Shown: positions 17,995-26,502 of the stretch, piece by piece
Position numbering within the stretch: position 1 is the first letter of the stretch
Layout of the letters: every line of letters starts with the position of its first letter
Assembly (NCBI RefSeq): GCF_027947595.1
Contig: NZ_CP116257.1
Location: 3,906,001-3,970,000 of the forward strand
Source of the DNA: Streptomyces lienomycini
Lineage (GTDB): Bacteria; Actinomycetota; Actinomycetes; Streptomycetales; Streptomycetaceae
Reading direction: 5' to 3'
DNA length: 64,000 nt
The notes under the pieces: generated by a model
What the model saw: only the letters and a program-made list of their open reading frames with translations
Databases searched by the model: none
What the model was told of the DNA's origin: nothing
Made by a program: the position numbers and the translations under genes

Positions 17995-18400
17995 CTCGCC
18001 GCTTACGAGTTGGTGCGCGAGAACGGGCGCGGTCTACGAACACTTCTACGAGCACTACCCGGAGTCGGACGCGGCCGTCGCAGCGTTGGTGTCGCGCATC
18101 ACGGGCTATGTGGGAGCGCTCCTCGCACGGTACCCGGACGACGTCGACCACGGTGCTGACAGCCGACCGGTCGTCTTCTGGCGGCCGGGCTGCAAGTGCT
18201 GCATACGACTGCGCATCCGGCTGGGCCGCAGCGCCCGCCAGTCGCACTGGGTCAACATCTGGCGCGACACGGCAGGAGCCGCAGCGGTGAGAGCAGCCAA
18301 CGACGGCAACGAGACCGTGCCGACCGTTGTCGCGGCGGGCCAGCCACACACCACCCTCGGTCCCGGATAAGTGCGCGAACAGTTCTCTCCTTCCGCGTGA
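17995..18400 (+). pseudogene. Glutaredoxin/mycoredoxin-like fragment, altered at both ends
   Basis: The frame PVVFWRPGCKCCIRLRIRLG, then HWVNIWRDTAGAAAVRAAND and ETVPTVVAAGQPHT, is a glutaredoxin/mycoredoxin domain with a CKCC redox centre. Three ending residues are cut by a TAA at 18368, after which VREQFSPSA, the expected family ending, continues in the same frame. The usual N-terminal membrane segment is absent; instead the upstream sequence (YEHFYEHYPESDAAVAALVS) looks like part of a different hypothetical protein. There is no good start codon, so I treat it as a pseudogene. Confidence 0.6.
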
Positions 18401-18419
18401 TCAACACCGCGTCCTGCGG

Positions 18420-18670
18420 AGAGGCAAGCACCCGCAGCCACAAGCGCAGGCCTGCGTGGTCACCGTCTTCTCCCAGCGCCCGTTGCGCCAGGTGGTGCGG
18501 GCGTCTGTGTGTCCTCCCCCCTACGCGACGCCGATCTTTGTGGTGGCCTCGGCTTCGATCAGTTCCTGCAGCAGCCGCTCGGCGACCTCGCGGACGAGTC
18601 CAAGACCATCGACCGAACGTACTGACTCAAGCAGGCGAAGTAGATCATGCTGGGGCAAGGTCACCGTGCA
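18420..18670 (-). pseudogene. IS256-family transposase N-terminal relic
   Basis: Minus-strand frame DLLRLLESVRSVDGLGLVRE, then LLQELIEAEATTKIG, an in-frame TAG, then HTDARTTWRNGRWEKTVTT. This is the N-terminal signature of IS256/MULE transposases (LLQELIEAEA...RNG). The rest is missing. Confidence 0.65.
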
Positions 18671-18855
18671 CCCTCTGGGGTGGAACTGCCCTTCCACTTC
18701 GGACAGTTGTACGGTGGCCTGTCAGTTGAGCAGGGAGCAATACCGTCCGCTCCGTGCCGCAGCCAGCCGTCGTGCGATCACCGCTGGTCCCGGCCCGGCG
18801 GGCCGGGACAGGGCCTCCAGCGAGGAGATTCGGGCGGCGACCTGGGGCGCGGTTC

Positions 18856-19722
18856 TCATGTCGTTCCTGCGGCACGCGCCGCGTCCACGGCGGCGGTAAC
18901 GAAGGACGCAACCAGGCGGCGGCGGTCGTCCTGCGACCACGCAAGCACGAGTTCGTTGTGGGGGGCGTCCGTCACCGGCCGGTAGACGAGGTCGGGTTGC
19001 AAGGGCTGCGCCAGTGAGTTGGGAAGTACCGCGATCGTGCGTCCCAGCCTGATCATTTGCAGGGCTTCGGCCAGATCCGCGACCTCGGGCCCCCCTTCCG
19101 TTTCGGGTACTCCGGTCCAACGCACGCCTTTCCAACGGGGCAGAGCTTCACGGGTGAGATCGGCGAGGGTGACCGCTGTCTGAGAGGCAAGCCGGTGATC
19201 CGGCGGGAGGATTGCCACCCGTCCTTCGACCTGGAGGGTTTCGTGGTCCAGGCCGGTCATGTCGTCAAACGGAACGTAAAGCAGTCCCAGGTCGGCGCGG
19301 CCGTCCCGGACGTAGTCGGCCCGGTCGGTTGCTCCGCCGAAGACGATGTCCACCTGGCGGGCTTCGGGCCGGCCGGCATAGGCGGCCAGGATGGCGGACA
19401 ACAGGTTCGCGTCACCACCGGGTTTGATCACCAGACGCAGATGGGATTGCCGGTCGGGTGCCCGTCGGGTCTTCTCGGCGGCCGCGCCGATGGCATTGAG
19501 CGCATGTCGACCGTGCTCCAGAAGTGCTTCGCCCGCTGGAGTGAGGCGGACGCTCCTGCTCGAGCGCTCCAGCAGCTTGACCTCGAGTCGGTTCTCCAGG
19601 CGCCGCACTGCCTTGGAAAGGGCTGGCTGCGCTATCGCCAGGCGGGCTGCCGCGTGACCGAAGTGCAGTTCCTCGGCCACGGCGACGAAGTACTCCAGCT
19701 CGCGGGTCTCCAGATCGGCCAT
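18856..19722 (-). CDS. LysR family transcriptional regulator
   Basis: A 288-residue LysR regulator. N-terminal winged HTH (ELEYFVAVAEELHFGHAAAR, then RLAIAQPALSKAVRRLENRL) and a periplasmic-binding-fold effector domain (LGLLYVPFDDMTGLDHETL, AILPPDHRLAS). It faces a small Dabb-like protein gene at 19817, and the ~95-bp gap has an inverted repeat of LysR-box type. It probably controls that neighbour; the effector is unknown. Confidence 0.9.
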   Translation of the reverse strand: MADLETRELEYFVAVAEELHFGHAAARLAIAQPALSKAVRRLENRLEVKLLERSSRSVRLTPAGEALLEHGRHALNAIGAAAEKTRRAPDRQSHLRLVIKPGGDANLLSAILAAYAGRPEARQVDIVFGGATDRADYVRDGRADLGLLYVPFDDMTGLDHETLQVEGRVAILPPDHRLASQTAVTLADLTREALPRWKGVRWTGVPETEGGPEVADLAEALQMIRLGRTIAVLPNSLAQPLQPDLVYRPVTDAPHNELVLAWSQDDRRRLVASFVTAAVDAARAAGTT

Positions 19723-19766
19723 GCTCTGAGCCTATCGCGCAATCCATTCCTCCCAGGCATCGAACG

Positions 19767-19781
19767 AGATCCAGTAGATCT
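19767..19781. promoter_or_regulatory. Candidate LysR box
   Basis: Perfect inverted repeat AGATC-CAGTA-GATCT in the gap between the divergent LysR and Dabb-like genes. It fits a dyad of LysR type. Assigned by position and symmetry only. Confidence 0.45.
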
Positions 19782-19816
19782 TGGACGCGCCCAGAAAATA
19801 CCTGTTCACTGAATGC

Positions 19817-20134
19817 ATGATTCACCACACGACGATCGTATCGTTCGAAAATCCGATTCCTGACAGTGACTTGAAGCAGTACCTGACCGAGTTCGAGGAT
19901 CTCGTGATGGGCTCCGGCCTGGTCGAGTCGGTCGCGGCCCAGCCTCACATCCGTGTCCCGGGGGACGACCATGCTCCGGTTGCCGTCGCCTCCGCTGTCG
20001 TGCAGTTGCGCTTGGCCGACCTCGACGCCCTGAACGCCACCTTCACGATGCCGGGGGCCGTTGACCTCATCAAGCGCTGGCAGTCCCGCCACCCATACAA
20101 GGTGATCTGGGTCAACCACGATCCGCTGGTATGA
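19817..20134 (+). CDS. Stress-responsive alpha/beta-barrel (Dabb-like) protein
   Basis: A 105-residue protein (MIHHTTIVSFENPIPDSDLK) with the layout of Dabb/ferredoxin-like barrel proteins: an initial beta strand with His pair and FE, a helix, then a long helix after VAVASAVVQLRLADLDAL and a terminal strand VIWVNHDPLV. ATG 19817 is the family-like start. Dabb proteins include polyketide cyclases and stress proteins. Divergent from LysR; role unknown. Confidence 0.65.
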   Translation: MIHHTTIVSFENPIPDSDLKQYLTEFEDLVMGSGLVESVAAQPHIRVPGDDHAPVAVASAVVQLRLADLDALNATFTMPGAVDLIKRWQSRHPYKVIWVNHDPLV

Positions 20135-20269
20135 GCAGCGGGAAGTTCCCCGCGGGGGAGCCTCGCCGTGCGAACAGACCCGGTCCGACGACCGGAACGG
20201 CAGCAGAGACGTCGCGCACGTGGGAGGAGTAGACCTCCGGAACGTCCAACTGGGGGAGGATCCACGTCG

Positions 20270-20600
20270 GTGAGCGCGCGCAACAAGCCGGGTGGCCGCG
20301 ACACCACGGAGGTGACGATCAGCCAGCGGCCCGCTGGAGCAGCCGACCGTGCGGTGCCCGGCCGCTGGGAAGGTGACCTGGTCATCGGGCTGAACCGGTC
20401 GGCGATCGGTACGCTCGTGGAACGCACCACCCGCTGCACGATGCCGGTTCACCTGCCACCGGCCGAGGGCTACGGCACGATCCCGCGCACCAGGAACGGG
20501 CCCGCCCTGGCCAGCTACGGTGCCGTGGCTACGAAGGACGCCCCGACCACCACGATGGCCACGTTGTCCGACCAGCTTCGCCGGTCACGAGCCTGGGAGC
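20270..20600 (+). pseudogene. IS30-family transposase fragment
   Basis: The frame reads [20 protein letters not shown], then [20 protein letters not shown] and [26 protein letters not shown] is the first catalytic Asp block of IS30 transposases. Both ends are missing. It lies just downstream of the terpene megaenzyme gene. Confidence 0.75.
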
Positions 20601-20867
20601 GAATCCGCCGTGCGGCGGGGGCCGTCCCGCAGTGCCCTGCGAGCGCTGCGGGACGCGACGCACGAATTCGCCGCGCTCCCGTGCTGCGGATCGGGAGACG
20701 TGAGTACGTGAGAGAAGTGAGAGAACGGATTGCCGCCGGTGATCGATGGCTTGTCGGCGTCGCCGACCGACCGCTGGTCTGGAGCATCGATGCGCCGACC
20801 TGTGGCTGTGTTGCAGAGACTGCCCGTAGGCCGCGGACTGTCGGCTTGCCGCGCGGCCGATCCGTGG

Positions 20868-23800
20868 TCATGGTCCGGTGACGGCTTGAGGGAACGTGAA
20901 CAGCCCTTCCGGATCGCTGATGGCCTTGACGTGCTGCATTTTCGGATAGTTGCGGCCGTGGTATGCGGTGGGCCAGTCGGTGAGTTCGGGGTCCATGCCG
21001 TTGGTGTAGCCGCCGGCTCCGAGGTGGGGCTGCATGGCGGTGTGGACGTCGCGTAGCCAGCCGGTTCTGCGATCGACATGGGCACGGTCGGTGAGCTGGT
21101 GCCAGTAGGAGTGGTACTGGACGACGCCGACGGCGTTGCGGTGTGGGAACACGGTGGCTTCGGGGGGCCGGTCGTTGACGGCGCCGCCGAGGGCGTCGAT
21201 GAGCAGGCCGCTGGCGCCGCCCACGCCGGTGAAGGCGTGCAGCTGCTCGAGAGCCGAGGCCATGTCGGTGGCCGCTGCCGGGCTCAGGTGCTGGCGCACG
21301 ATGTGGGATTTGGCGGCGAAGGCGACGCGCGGTCCGAAGGTGCCGGCGCCCCAGCGGTCCGCTTCACAGGCGGCCCGCGGGTAGTCGCAGGGAACGGTCA
21401 CCCGGCCGGTCTCGGGCCGGCCTACCGTGGCGGTCAGCCGGTCCAGGAGCGGATCGAGGTCGTCTGGTGTTCCGATGAAGGTTCCGGTCACGGTGGGCTG
21501 CGCGGGCATGCCGGAGTCGCTGAGCTGCTCGAAGGCGCAGGTGATCGTCCGTGGTGTGGCCGGGTCCGCGTTCCACAGCGTCCAGCCCCTCAGGACTGCC
21601 GAGGTTGCGCTGGTGGGCCAGCTGGCCAGGAACCGTGTGAAGGCGAGGTCACGGATGTCCTCGGTGGCGAACTGAAGAGCGGTGACGACGCCGTAGTTGC
21701 CTCCGCCGCCCCCGCACAGAGCCCAGAACAGGCCGTCGTCGGGCCAGGGCGAGTCGGCGTGGACGCGGCGGATGCGGCCGTCAGCGGTGACGATCTCGGC
21801 TTCTTGCAGGTGGTCGCAGGCCAGTCCCCAGGCTCGGGTGAAGGCGGACAGTCCGCCGCCGAGGGTGAGGCCGGCCAGGCCGATGGTGGGGCAGCGGCCC
21901 AGCGGCAGGCCGGCTCCGGCCGTTGCCAGCGTCTGGTGGGCCTGCCCGCCTTTGACGCCGGCGCCGAAGCGTGCCCGGCCGTCGCGGACCGTGGCGCTGC
22001 TCAGGGAGCTGGTGTCGATGACAAGTCCGGGTCCGGTGGAGTAGCCGGCGTAGCTGTGTCCTCCGGAGCGCAGCGCAAGGGAGACACCGGTGGTGCGGGC
22101 GAACCGCAGCATTTCGACGACGTCGTGGGCGTCGGCCGGGTAGGCGATCGCCTGCGGACGGATGTGGTCGAAGCGCTGGTTGACCAGAAGTCGGGCTTGT
22201 TCGTAGGCGGCCTGTTCCGGTGTCAGAAGTACACCGCGCAGATGCGTCTGAAGCGCTGACCAGTGAGGGCCGGGCGTCCGGGACCGGACTCGCCCGGATG
22301 GGACGGGGGCCGGGACGGCGGGCAGGCGGGCGGCGCGCAGGGCGGACAGGGTGTGGAGGTCGGCGAGGACGGGATAGTCGAACGGCAGTGGCCGGGGGCC
22401 GACCTGGTCGGGCGGCGAGGTGAACCCGCCGTCCGGGTCCTGCTGGGCCAGCAGGTAGGCCACCGCCCGGCTCACGGTGAGCGGGTCGCCGTGTCGCGCG
22501 AGTACGGGGACGGCCTGGGCGGTGGAGAGCACGTCGCTCAGCTCGTCGGGCAGTTGCCCCCAGCCGCCGTCGGCGTTCTGTGTCGCGGTGAGACGTGCCA
22601 CGGACCGCACGGTCGCCTCGGCGATCCGGGTCGTCAGGCCGGCATCTGCTGTGGGGACGGCGTGCAGGGCGTCCAGGGCGCGCAGGATGGCGCTGGACTC
22701 GCTGACCGTCCAGCTGCGTTCGAACGTCCCGTCCGTCTGCTGGGCGTTCAGCACGAACTCCAGCGCGCCCGTGAGGAGACGCTCGTGCTGGGCGGCCCGT
22801 GGGGCCAGGGCGAGGATCGCGCCGGCGGTCATGTCCAGGTCCGGCGTGTCGCCGCACACCCAGGTGGGGAAGCCCCCTTCGGGACCTGCGATTTGGGTCA
22901 GGTACCGGGTTGCCCTCTCGAGCGTCTCGTGGTGGCGGTCGGGGTCGGTGGCGTGCAGGAACTCCATGCAGCGGGTGGTGGTGTCCACATCGGTCTGCTG
23001 CATGCCGGTGGCGAACGGCCAGCCGCCGTCGGCGGCCTGCCAGGATGCCACGAGATCGGCCATCCGCGGAACGAACCGCGCCAGCTGGGTCTCGTCCTGG
23101 AACGCCAGGCCCGCCACGGCGGTCAGCCACACGTCCTGGCTGTCCAGGAACGGCACACCGTCGTCGGCGTTGACCGCGAGGCACAGCCGCAGCAGGCCGT
23201 CGTCGAGAACGGGGGAGGCGGGCCGGAAGGTCCGCACCGCGTGCAGGCCGAGCAGGAAGGTGGTGGCGCTGGCTTCCCACAGCACCCTGTGGCGCCCCAG
23301 CGACAGCAGCGACACCAGGCGCTCCCGCTCGGCGTCGGTCATCGCGTGCGGGCGGCCGCGGGCGTGCGCGTGGATGATCCGCGCCGACAGCAGGTGCACG
23401 TCGGTGAACGTGGTGACGCCTCCCGGCCCGACCGGGGCAACCGTATCGCTGTCGCCCAGCGCCGAGCCGCACAGCAGATGCAGCACCGTACTCAGCATCA
23501 CAGACTTCAGCCGACCACGCCCGGCCGTACCGCTGCTCACCGCCATCGGCAGGCCGGCGGCCACAGACGGCGCACGTTCGGCCATGCCCGCCGGGTCCAG
23601 GCAGGCGTCGATCAGCAAAGCGTCCAGCCTGCTCGCGACAGGCCGACGCCGCTCAAGGAAGCGAGCCAACCGGTCCCGCTCGCCTACTTCGCGGCCCCGG
23701 GCCCGCAGCAGGGACAGCAGCAACGCGGACTCCAGCACCCGGCTGCCGCACCGGTCCTCCACATGCCCGGCCGCGTCCACGGCGACGGCCAGATGCTGCA

Positions 23801-24773
23801 CGAGCGCGGGCAGCCCCCGTTCATGACCGCCGGACGTGACAGCTTCCCCGCACGTGTTGCGGTGCGTTTCCCGCTGCCAGGCCAGACAGCCGCCGAGCAC
23901 GCGACGGATGAGCGCAGCCCGCTCGCCGTGCGCTGCCCGGTCGAAGTCGTCCATGCGCTCGGCCAGCATGCCGCGGGCGTGGGCCGCCGCCTGCAAGCGG
24001 TTGCACCCGTGATGGCGGGCGAGCACACCGACCAGGTTCTCCGCGCCCTCGTCCTCCTCGCGCGCCGCGGACCGCAGGTCGTTGGTCCAGCCGACGATGT
24101 CGGCGCATGCGTCCCTCAGCTCGTCGAGCTCGCCCGCTACGGGCAGGGCCCGTTCCACCACGGCGAGCAGCGGCAGCACGGTGACGGTACGGCGCCGCAA
24201 GGTCAGATACTCGTCAAGCCCGAGGCGTTCGCCGCAGGCGCGCTGCCGGATCTCCGTGCACGTGGCCTCGGCGAAGTCCCGATACAGCGCGAGGAAGTGC
24301 CGCCGCCAGCCAGGCCGGGCCACGATGCGCGTGTGCTCCCACAGCTCGGCGAGCGCCCGCACCAGAGGTGCCGCCGACGCCGGATGCCGGGTTCCGTCCG
24401 GACCGTCCAGCACCTCGAGGAACTCGTCCAGCGCTGCACGCGTCTGCGCCGGTGACTGACCCTGGCGGTCGAAGCCGTCATCCACCAGCGCGATGAACGC
24501 ACCCCACTGCGCGATCAGCCCCAGCTCCGCCTCTCCCGCTCGCGGAACCAGCCATCCGGCCATACGCCCGTGGCCCGTCCGCGCCAGCCGCCGCTTCTGC
24601 TCCTCACCGGCGACCAGACCGTGCCGCACCGCCCAGGACCGCACCTGACGCTCGGCACCGACCCAGCCTGGGTTGCACACCGTGGCCGGCCCCCCGACCG
24701 GGCCGTCTTCCGGACGCAAGCCGCTCGCGAGCCCGGAGGCCAGGAGCTCACTCGTCCCTCCCGGAGTACTCAT
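20868..24773 (-). CDS. Three-domain terpenoid enzyme: class I terpene synthase + class II-type cyclase + BBE-like flavin oxidase
   Basis: One uninterrupted 1301-residue frame. Residues ~34-310 are an all-helical class I terpene synthase with Asp-rich motif DDGFD (98-102) and an exact NSE triad (N231, S235, E239 in NDLRSAARE), both metal-diphosphate motifs. Residues ~345-815 form an alpha/alpha-barrel of the squalene cyclase/prenyltransferase repeat type, with five DGGW/DGGF-like repeats (579-587, 630-638, 678-688, 732-740, 777-786) and DVDTT (595-599), a variant of the class II DxDD acid motif; DLDM (645-648) is a second candidate. Residues ~840-1301 are a berberine-bridge-type FAD oxidase with GGHS (H906) and GRCPTIG (C961), the two positions used for bicovalent FAD. 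ATG 24773 follows GAGAGGGTG. Inferred role: cyclisation, diphosphate ionisation, then oxidation, probably on farnesyl or geranylgeranyl diphosphate. No signal peptide; no biosynthetic neighbours. Confidence 0.85.
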   Translation of the reverse strand: MSTPGGTSELLASGLASGLRPEDGPVGGPATVCNPGWVGAERQVRSWAVRHGLVAGEEQKRRLARTGHGRMAGWLVPRAGEAELGLIAQWGAFIALVDDGFDRQGQSPAQTRAALDEFLEVLDGPDGTRHPASAAPLVRALAELWEHTRIVARPGWRRHFLALYRDFAEATCTEIRQRACGERLGLDEYLTLRRRTVTVLPLLAVVERALPVAGELDELRDACADIVGWTNDLRSAAREEDEGAENLVGVLARHHGCNRLQAAAHARGMLAERMDDFDRAAHGERAALIRRVLGGCLAWQRETHRNTCGEAVTSGGHERGLPALVQHLAVAVDAAGHVEDRCGSRVLESALLLSLLRARGREVGERDRLARFLERRRPVASRLDALLIDACLDPAGMAERAPSVAAGLPMAVSSGTAGRGRLKSVMLSTVLHLLCGSALGDSDTVAPVGPGGVTTFTDVHLLSARIIHAHARGRPHAMTDAERERLVSLLSLGRHRVLWEASATTFLLGLHAVRTFRPASPVLDDGLLRLCLAVNADDGVPFLDSQDVWLTAVAGLAFQDETQLARFVPRMADLVASWQAADGGWPFATGMQQTDVDTTTRCMEFLHATDPDRHHETLERATRYLTQIAGPEGGFPTWVCGDTPDLDMTAGAILALAPRAAQHERLLTGALEFVLNAQQTDGTFERSWTVSESSAILRALDALHAVPTADAGLTTRIAEATVRSVARLTATQNADGGWGQLPDELSDVLSTAQAVPVLARHGDPLTVSRAVAYLLAQQDPDGGFTSPPDQVGPRPLPFDYPVLADLHTLSALRAARLPAVPAPVPSGRVRSRTPGPHWSALQTHLRGVLLTPEQAAYEQARLLVNQRFDHIRPQAIAYPADAHDVVEMLRFARTTGVSLALRSGGHSYAGYSTGPGLVIDTSSLSSATVRDGRARFGAGVKGGQAHQTLATAGAGLPLGRCPTIGLAGLTLGGGLSAFTRAWGLACDHLQEAEIVTADGRIRRVHADSPWPDDGLFWALCGGGGGNYGVVTALQFATEDIRDLAFTRFLASWPTSATSAVLRGWTLWNADPATPRTITCAFEQLSDSGMPAQPTVTGTFIGTPDDLDPLLDRLTATVGRPETGRVTVPCDYPRAACEADRWGAGTFGPRVAFAAKSHIVRQHLSPAAATDMASALEQLHAFTGVGGASGLLIDALGGAVNDRPPEATVFPHRNAVGVVQYHSYWHQLTDRAHVDRRTGWLRDVHTAMQPHLGAGGYTNGMDPELTDWPTAYHGRNYPKMQHVKAISDPEGLFTFPQAVTGP

Positions 24774-25827
24774 GCCACCCTCTCGGTACCGCGCACAAAC
24801 GCTCCGCACAGACTCCTCGCAGGTCTTCTGGCTCTCCGGATGCTGCTATCGCCACAGGGCAAAGCGACCGATGGCTGTACCTGCCTGCGCATCTCATGCT
24901 CCATCCGTCATCCACGGCACCCGCCGTCCGATCCAGAACACCCCGGCCAGGCGGGACAGGGAGCGGCCACAACGTCAAACCACCCTTCCGTGCGAACCGC
25001 GTGCCACGAACGAGTCCCGAGCAGAGCGCGGCGGTCCTGCGCCGCGGGGACGCTGACCGGCTTTCCTCCTCCGCATCCCGAGCCCGGCCATCCGGCTGGA
25101 CGGGCGGTCCGGCAGTCGAACGGCGAGTTGCCCGTCGACACGGACTACCTGACAGGCGTCGGCCGGGACACGAACCGGGTTGGGCTGCGTGCGGGGCCGG
25201 ACGCCTTCGGGTCGATGTGACCCGACCAGCACAGACAACTGCCCTTGGACCGGGTGAAGGACCTCGGCCTGGCCCAGAAGTTCCAGCCTCGCGCGGTGCC
25301 TGCGTACGGCGCTGGACGCCCGGCCGCTCACCACCGACAAGAACTGACCTGCGAGGGCTGACTTGCTCCGCGGCCCGCGGGTCGGCCCCACCCCACGTCC
25401 TCGTGACCGGCTTCCGGGCTGCGTGATGGTCAGTGCGCGCAACTATGCGTAACCACGTCGCAGGGGAGAGTGCCATGACGTTACGGTTCGTCGAGGCCGA
25501 TCCGAACACCGGAGACCAAGAGTCGTGCGGCACTTTCATGCAAGGGCCTCAAGGGCGCGGAGGCTGTCTGCCCACCGCCGGCCGCGGACCGGATCGGTCG
25601 GCATCAGCGGCTCGATCCGGCCCACAACCCATCAGCGATCACTAACCGAATGGACACGTCCGATCAACTGACCAGCCCGCCATAGAGATACGCTCTGGCT
25701 CGGCGAGCGGCTGCCGTGCTGGGACTTCCCGTATCGGCGGCGCCGCGAGGCTGCCTGAGACGTCTGGCGAGCGACGAACCGAGCGTCGTCGAGGGGCGTT
25801 CTTCTGATCCGTCCCACCCGCAGCCGG
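24774..25827. other. About 1 kb of non-coding or degraded DNA
   Basis: This holds the promoter side of the terpenoid gene. A short frame at 25474 (MTLRFVEADPNTGDQESCGT, preceded by GGGGAGAG) resembles the start of a small Streptomyces protein family but runs into an unrelated tail by 25560, so it is probably a stub. The rest shows no recognisable protein, RNA or repeat. Confidence 0.4.
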
Positions 25828-26430
25828 TCACATCGGCGACGGTGGAGCGGAGGCCGGGCCGGAGGCCGTGGTGTGCTGTTCGAGGCCGCCGAGGATGAGC
25901 GCGAGGCCCGCCTCGAAGGCCACCTCGTGGTCGAGTGCGGGGACGTCGTCCGGGAGGGTGTCGCCCGTCTGCTGCTCTGCGTCTGCCTGTTCTTCCAGGA
26001 CGCAGCCGACCGTGTACCGGCCTGCGGCCAGCATCGCCATCTGCGCCTGCAGCTCGGGTACGCCGGAGGAGGCCAGGAAGGCCATCTTGTGGCGGATCCG
26101 GCCGAGGTCGCCAGTGGGAGTGCTGCCGGCGTGCAGTCGGGCGCCGTCGCGTCGCATCAGGAGTGTGCGGCGGAAGCTGCGGGAGTTCTCCAGGAACCAC
26201 GCACGCCAGTTGTCCTCGGGGGAGGGGAGCGGGGCGTTGGCGTGCGGGGCCATGGCCGCCTGTGCCATGGCCGCGAGCAGGTCGCTCTTGGTCCGGAAGT
26301 GGTAATAGAGCGACGGTTGTTCGACACCGAGGCGCTTGGCGAGCCGTCGGGTGCTGACCGTTTCCAGGCCGACGTCGTCCAGGAGATTCAGCGCCTCTGT
26401 GACGACGGTCTCACGGTTCATCTTGGTCAC
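25828..26430 (-). CDS. TetR-class repressor (TetR_C-type)
   Basis: A 200-residue repressor. HTH at ~20-45 (VSTRRLAKRLGVEQPSLYYH) is nearly that of classical TetR. The C-terminal part (EDNWRAWFLENSRSFRRTLL, MRRDGARLHAGSTPTGD, then FEAGLALILGGLE) also follows TetR(B)-type proteins. It lies divergent from a TetX-like flavin monooxygenase, and the 72-bp gap holds two tetO-like sites. Expected role: derepression of the monooxygenase (and itself) by a tetracycline-like or aromatic polyketide ligand; the ligand is inference. Confidence 0.9.
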   Translation of the reverse strand: MTKMNRETVVTEALNLLDDVGLETVSTRRLAKRLGVEQPSLYYHFRTKSDLLAAMAQAAMAPHANAPLPSPEDNWRAWFLENSRSFRRTLLMRRDGARLHAGSTPTGDLGRIRHKMAFLASSGVPELQAQMAMLAAGRYTVGCVLEEQADAEQQTGDTLPDDVPALDHEVAFEAGLALILGGLEQHTTASGPASAPPSPM

Positions 26431-26438
26431 GTTGACAA

Positions 26439-26453
26439 TCTATCGCTGATAGA
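26439..26453. promoter_or_regulatory. tetO-like operator 1
   Basis: TCTATCGCTGATAGA is a perfect 6+3+6 palindrome that differs from the core of classical tetO (TCTATCATTGATAGA) only at two central bases. It lies directly upstream of the tetR-like gene. Confidence 0.8.
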
Positions 26454-26468
26454 AGACCGTTGGAAGAA

Positions 26469-26483
26469 TCAATCACCGATAGA
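26469..26483. promoter_or_regulatory. tetO-like operator 2
   Basis: TCAATCACCGATAGA shares the GATAGA arm and spacing of operator 1, with one altered base in the other arm. It lies 20 bp before the monooxygenase start. The centre-to-centre distance of 30 bp resembles tandem tet operators. Confidence 0.65.
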
Positions 26484-26502
26484 TTCTTGGGGTGGGTCGG
26501 CC

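Noticed and set aside
22263-24455. Very long plus-strand open frame (about 730 codons) opposite the terpenoid gene
   Set aside because: It is the high-GC antisense shadow of the minus-strand gene; its translation is low-complexity Gly/Arg/Gln with no motif.
20868-24773. Possibility that the three-domain frame is an accidental fusion by misassembly
   Set aside because: The frame is continuous, with normal codon bias throughout, sensible linkers between domains, and one good start and stop. It remains testable by resequencing.
24774-25827. Possible additional terpenoid pathway gene upstream of the megaenzyme
   Set aside because: No frame in this kilobase shows a recognisable domain or codon pattern consistent with a full gene.
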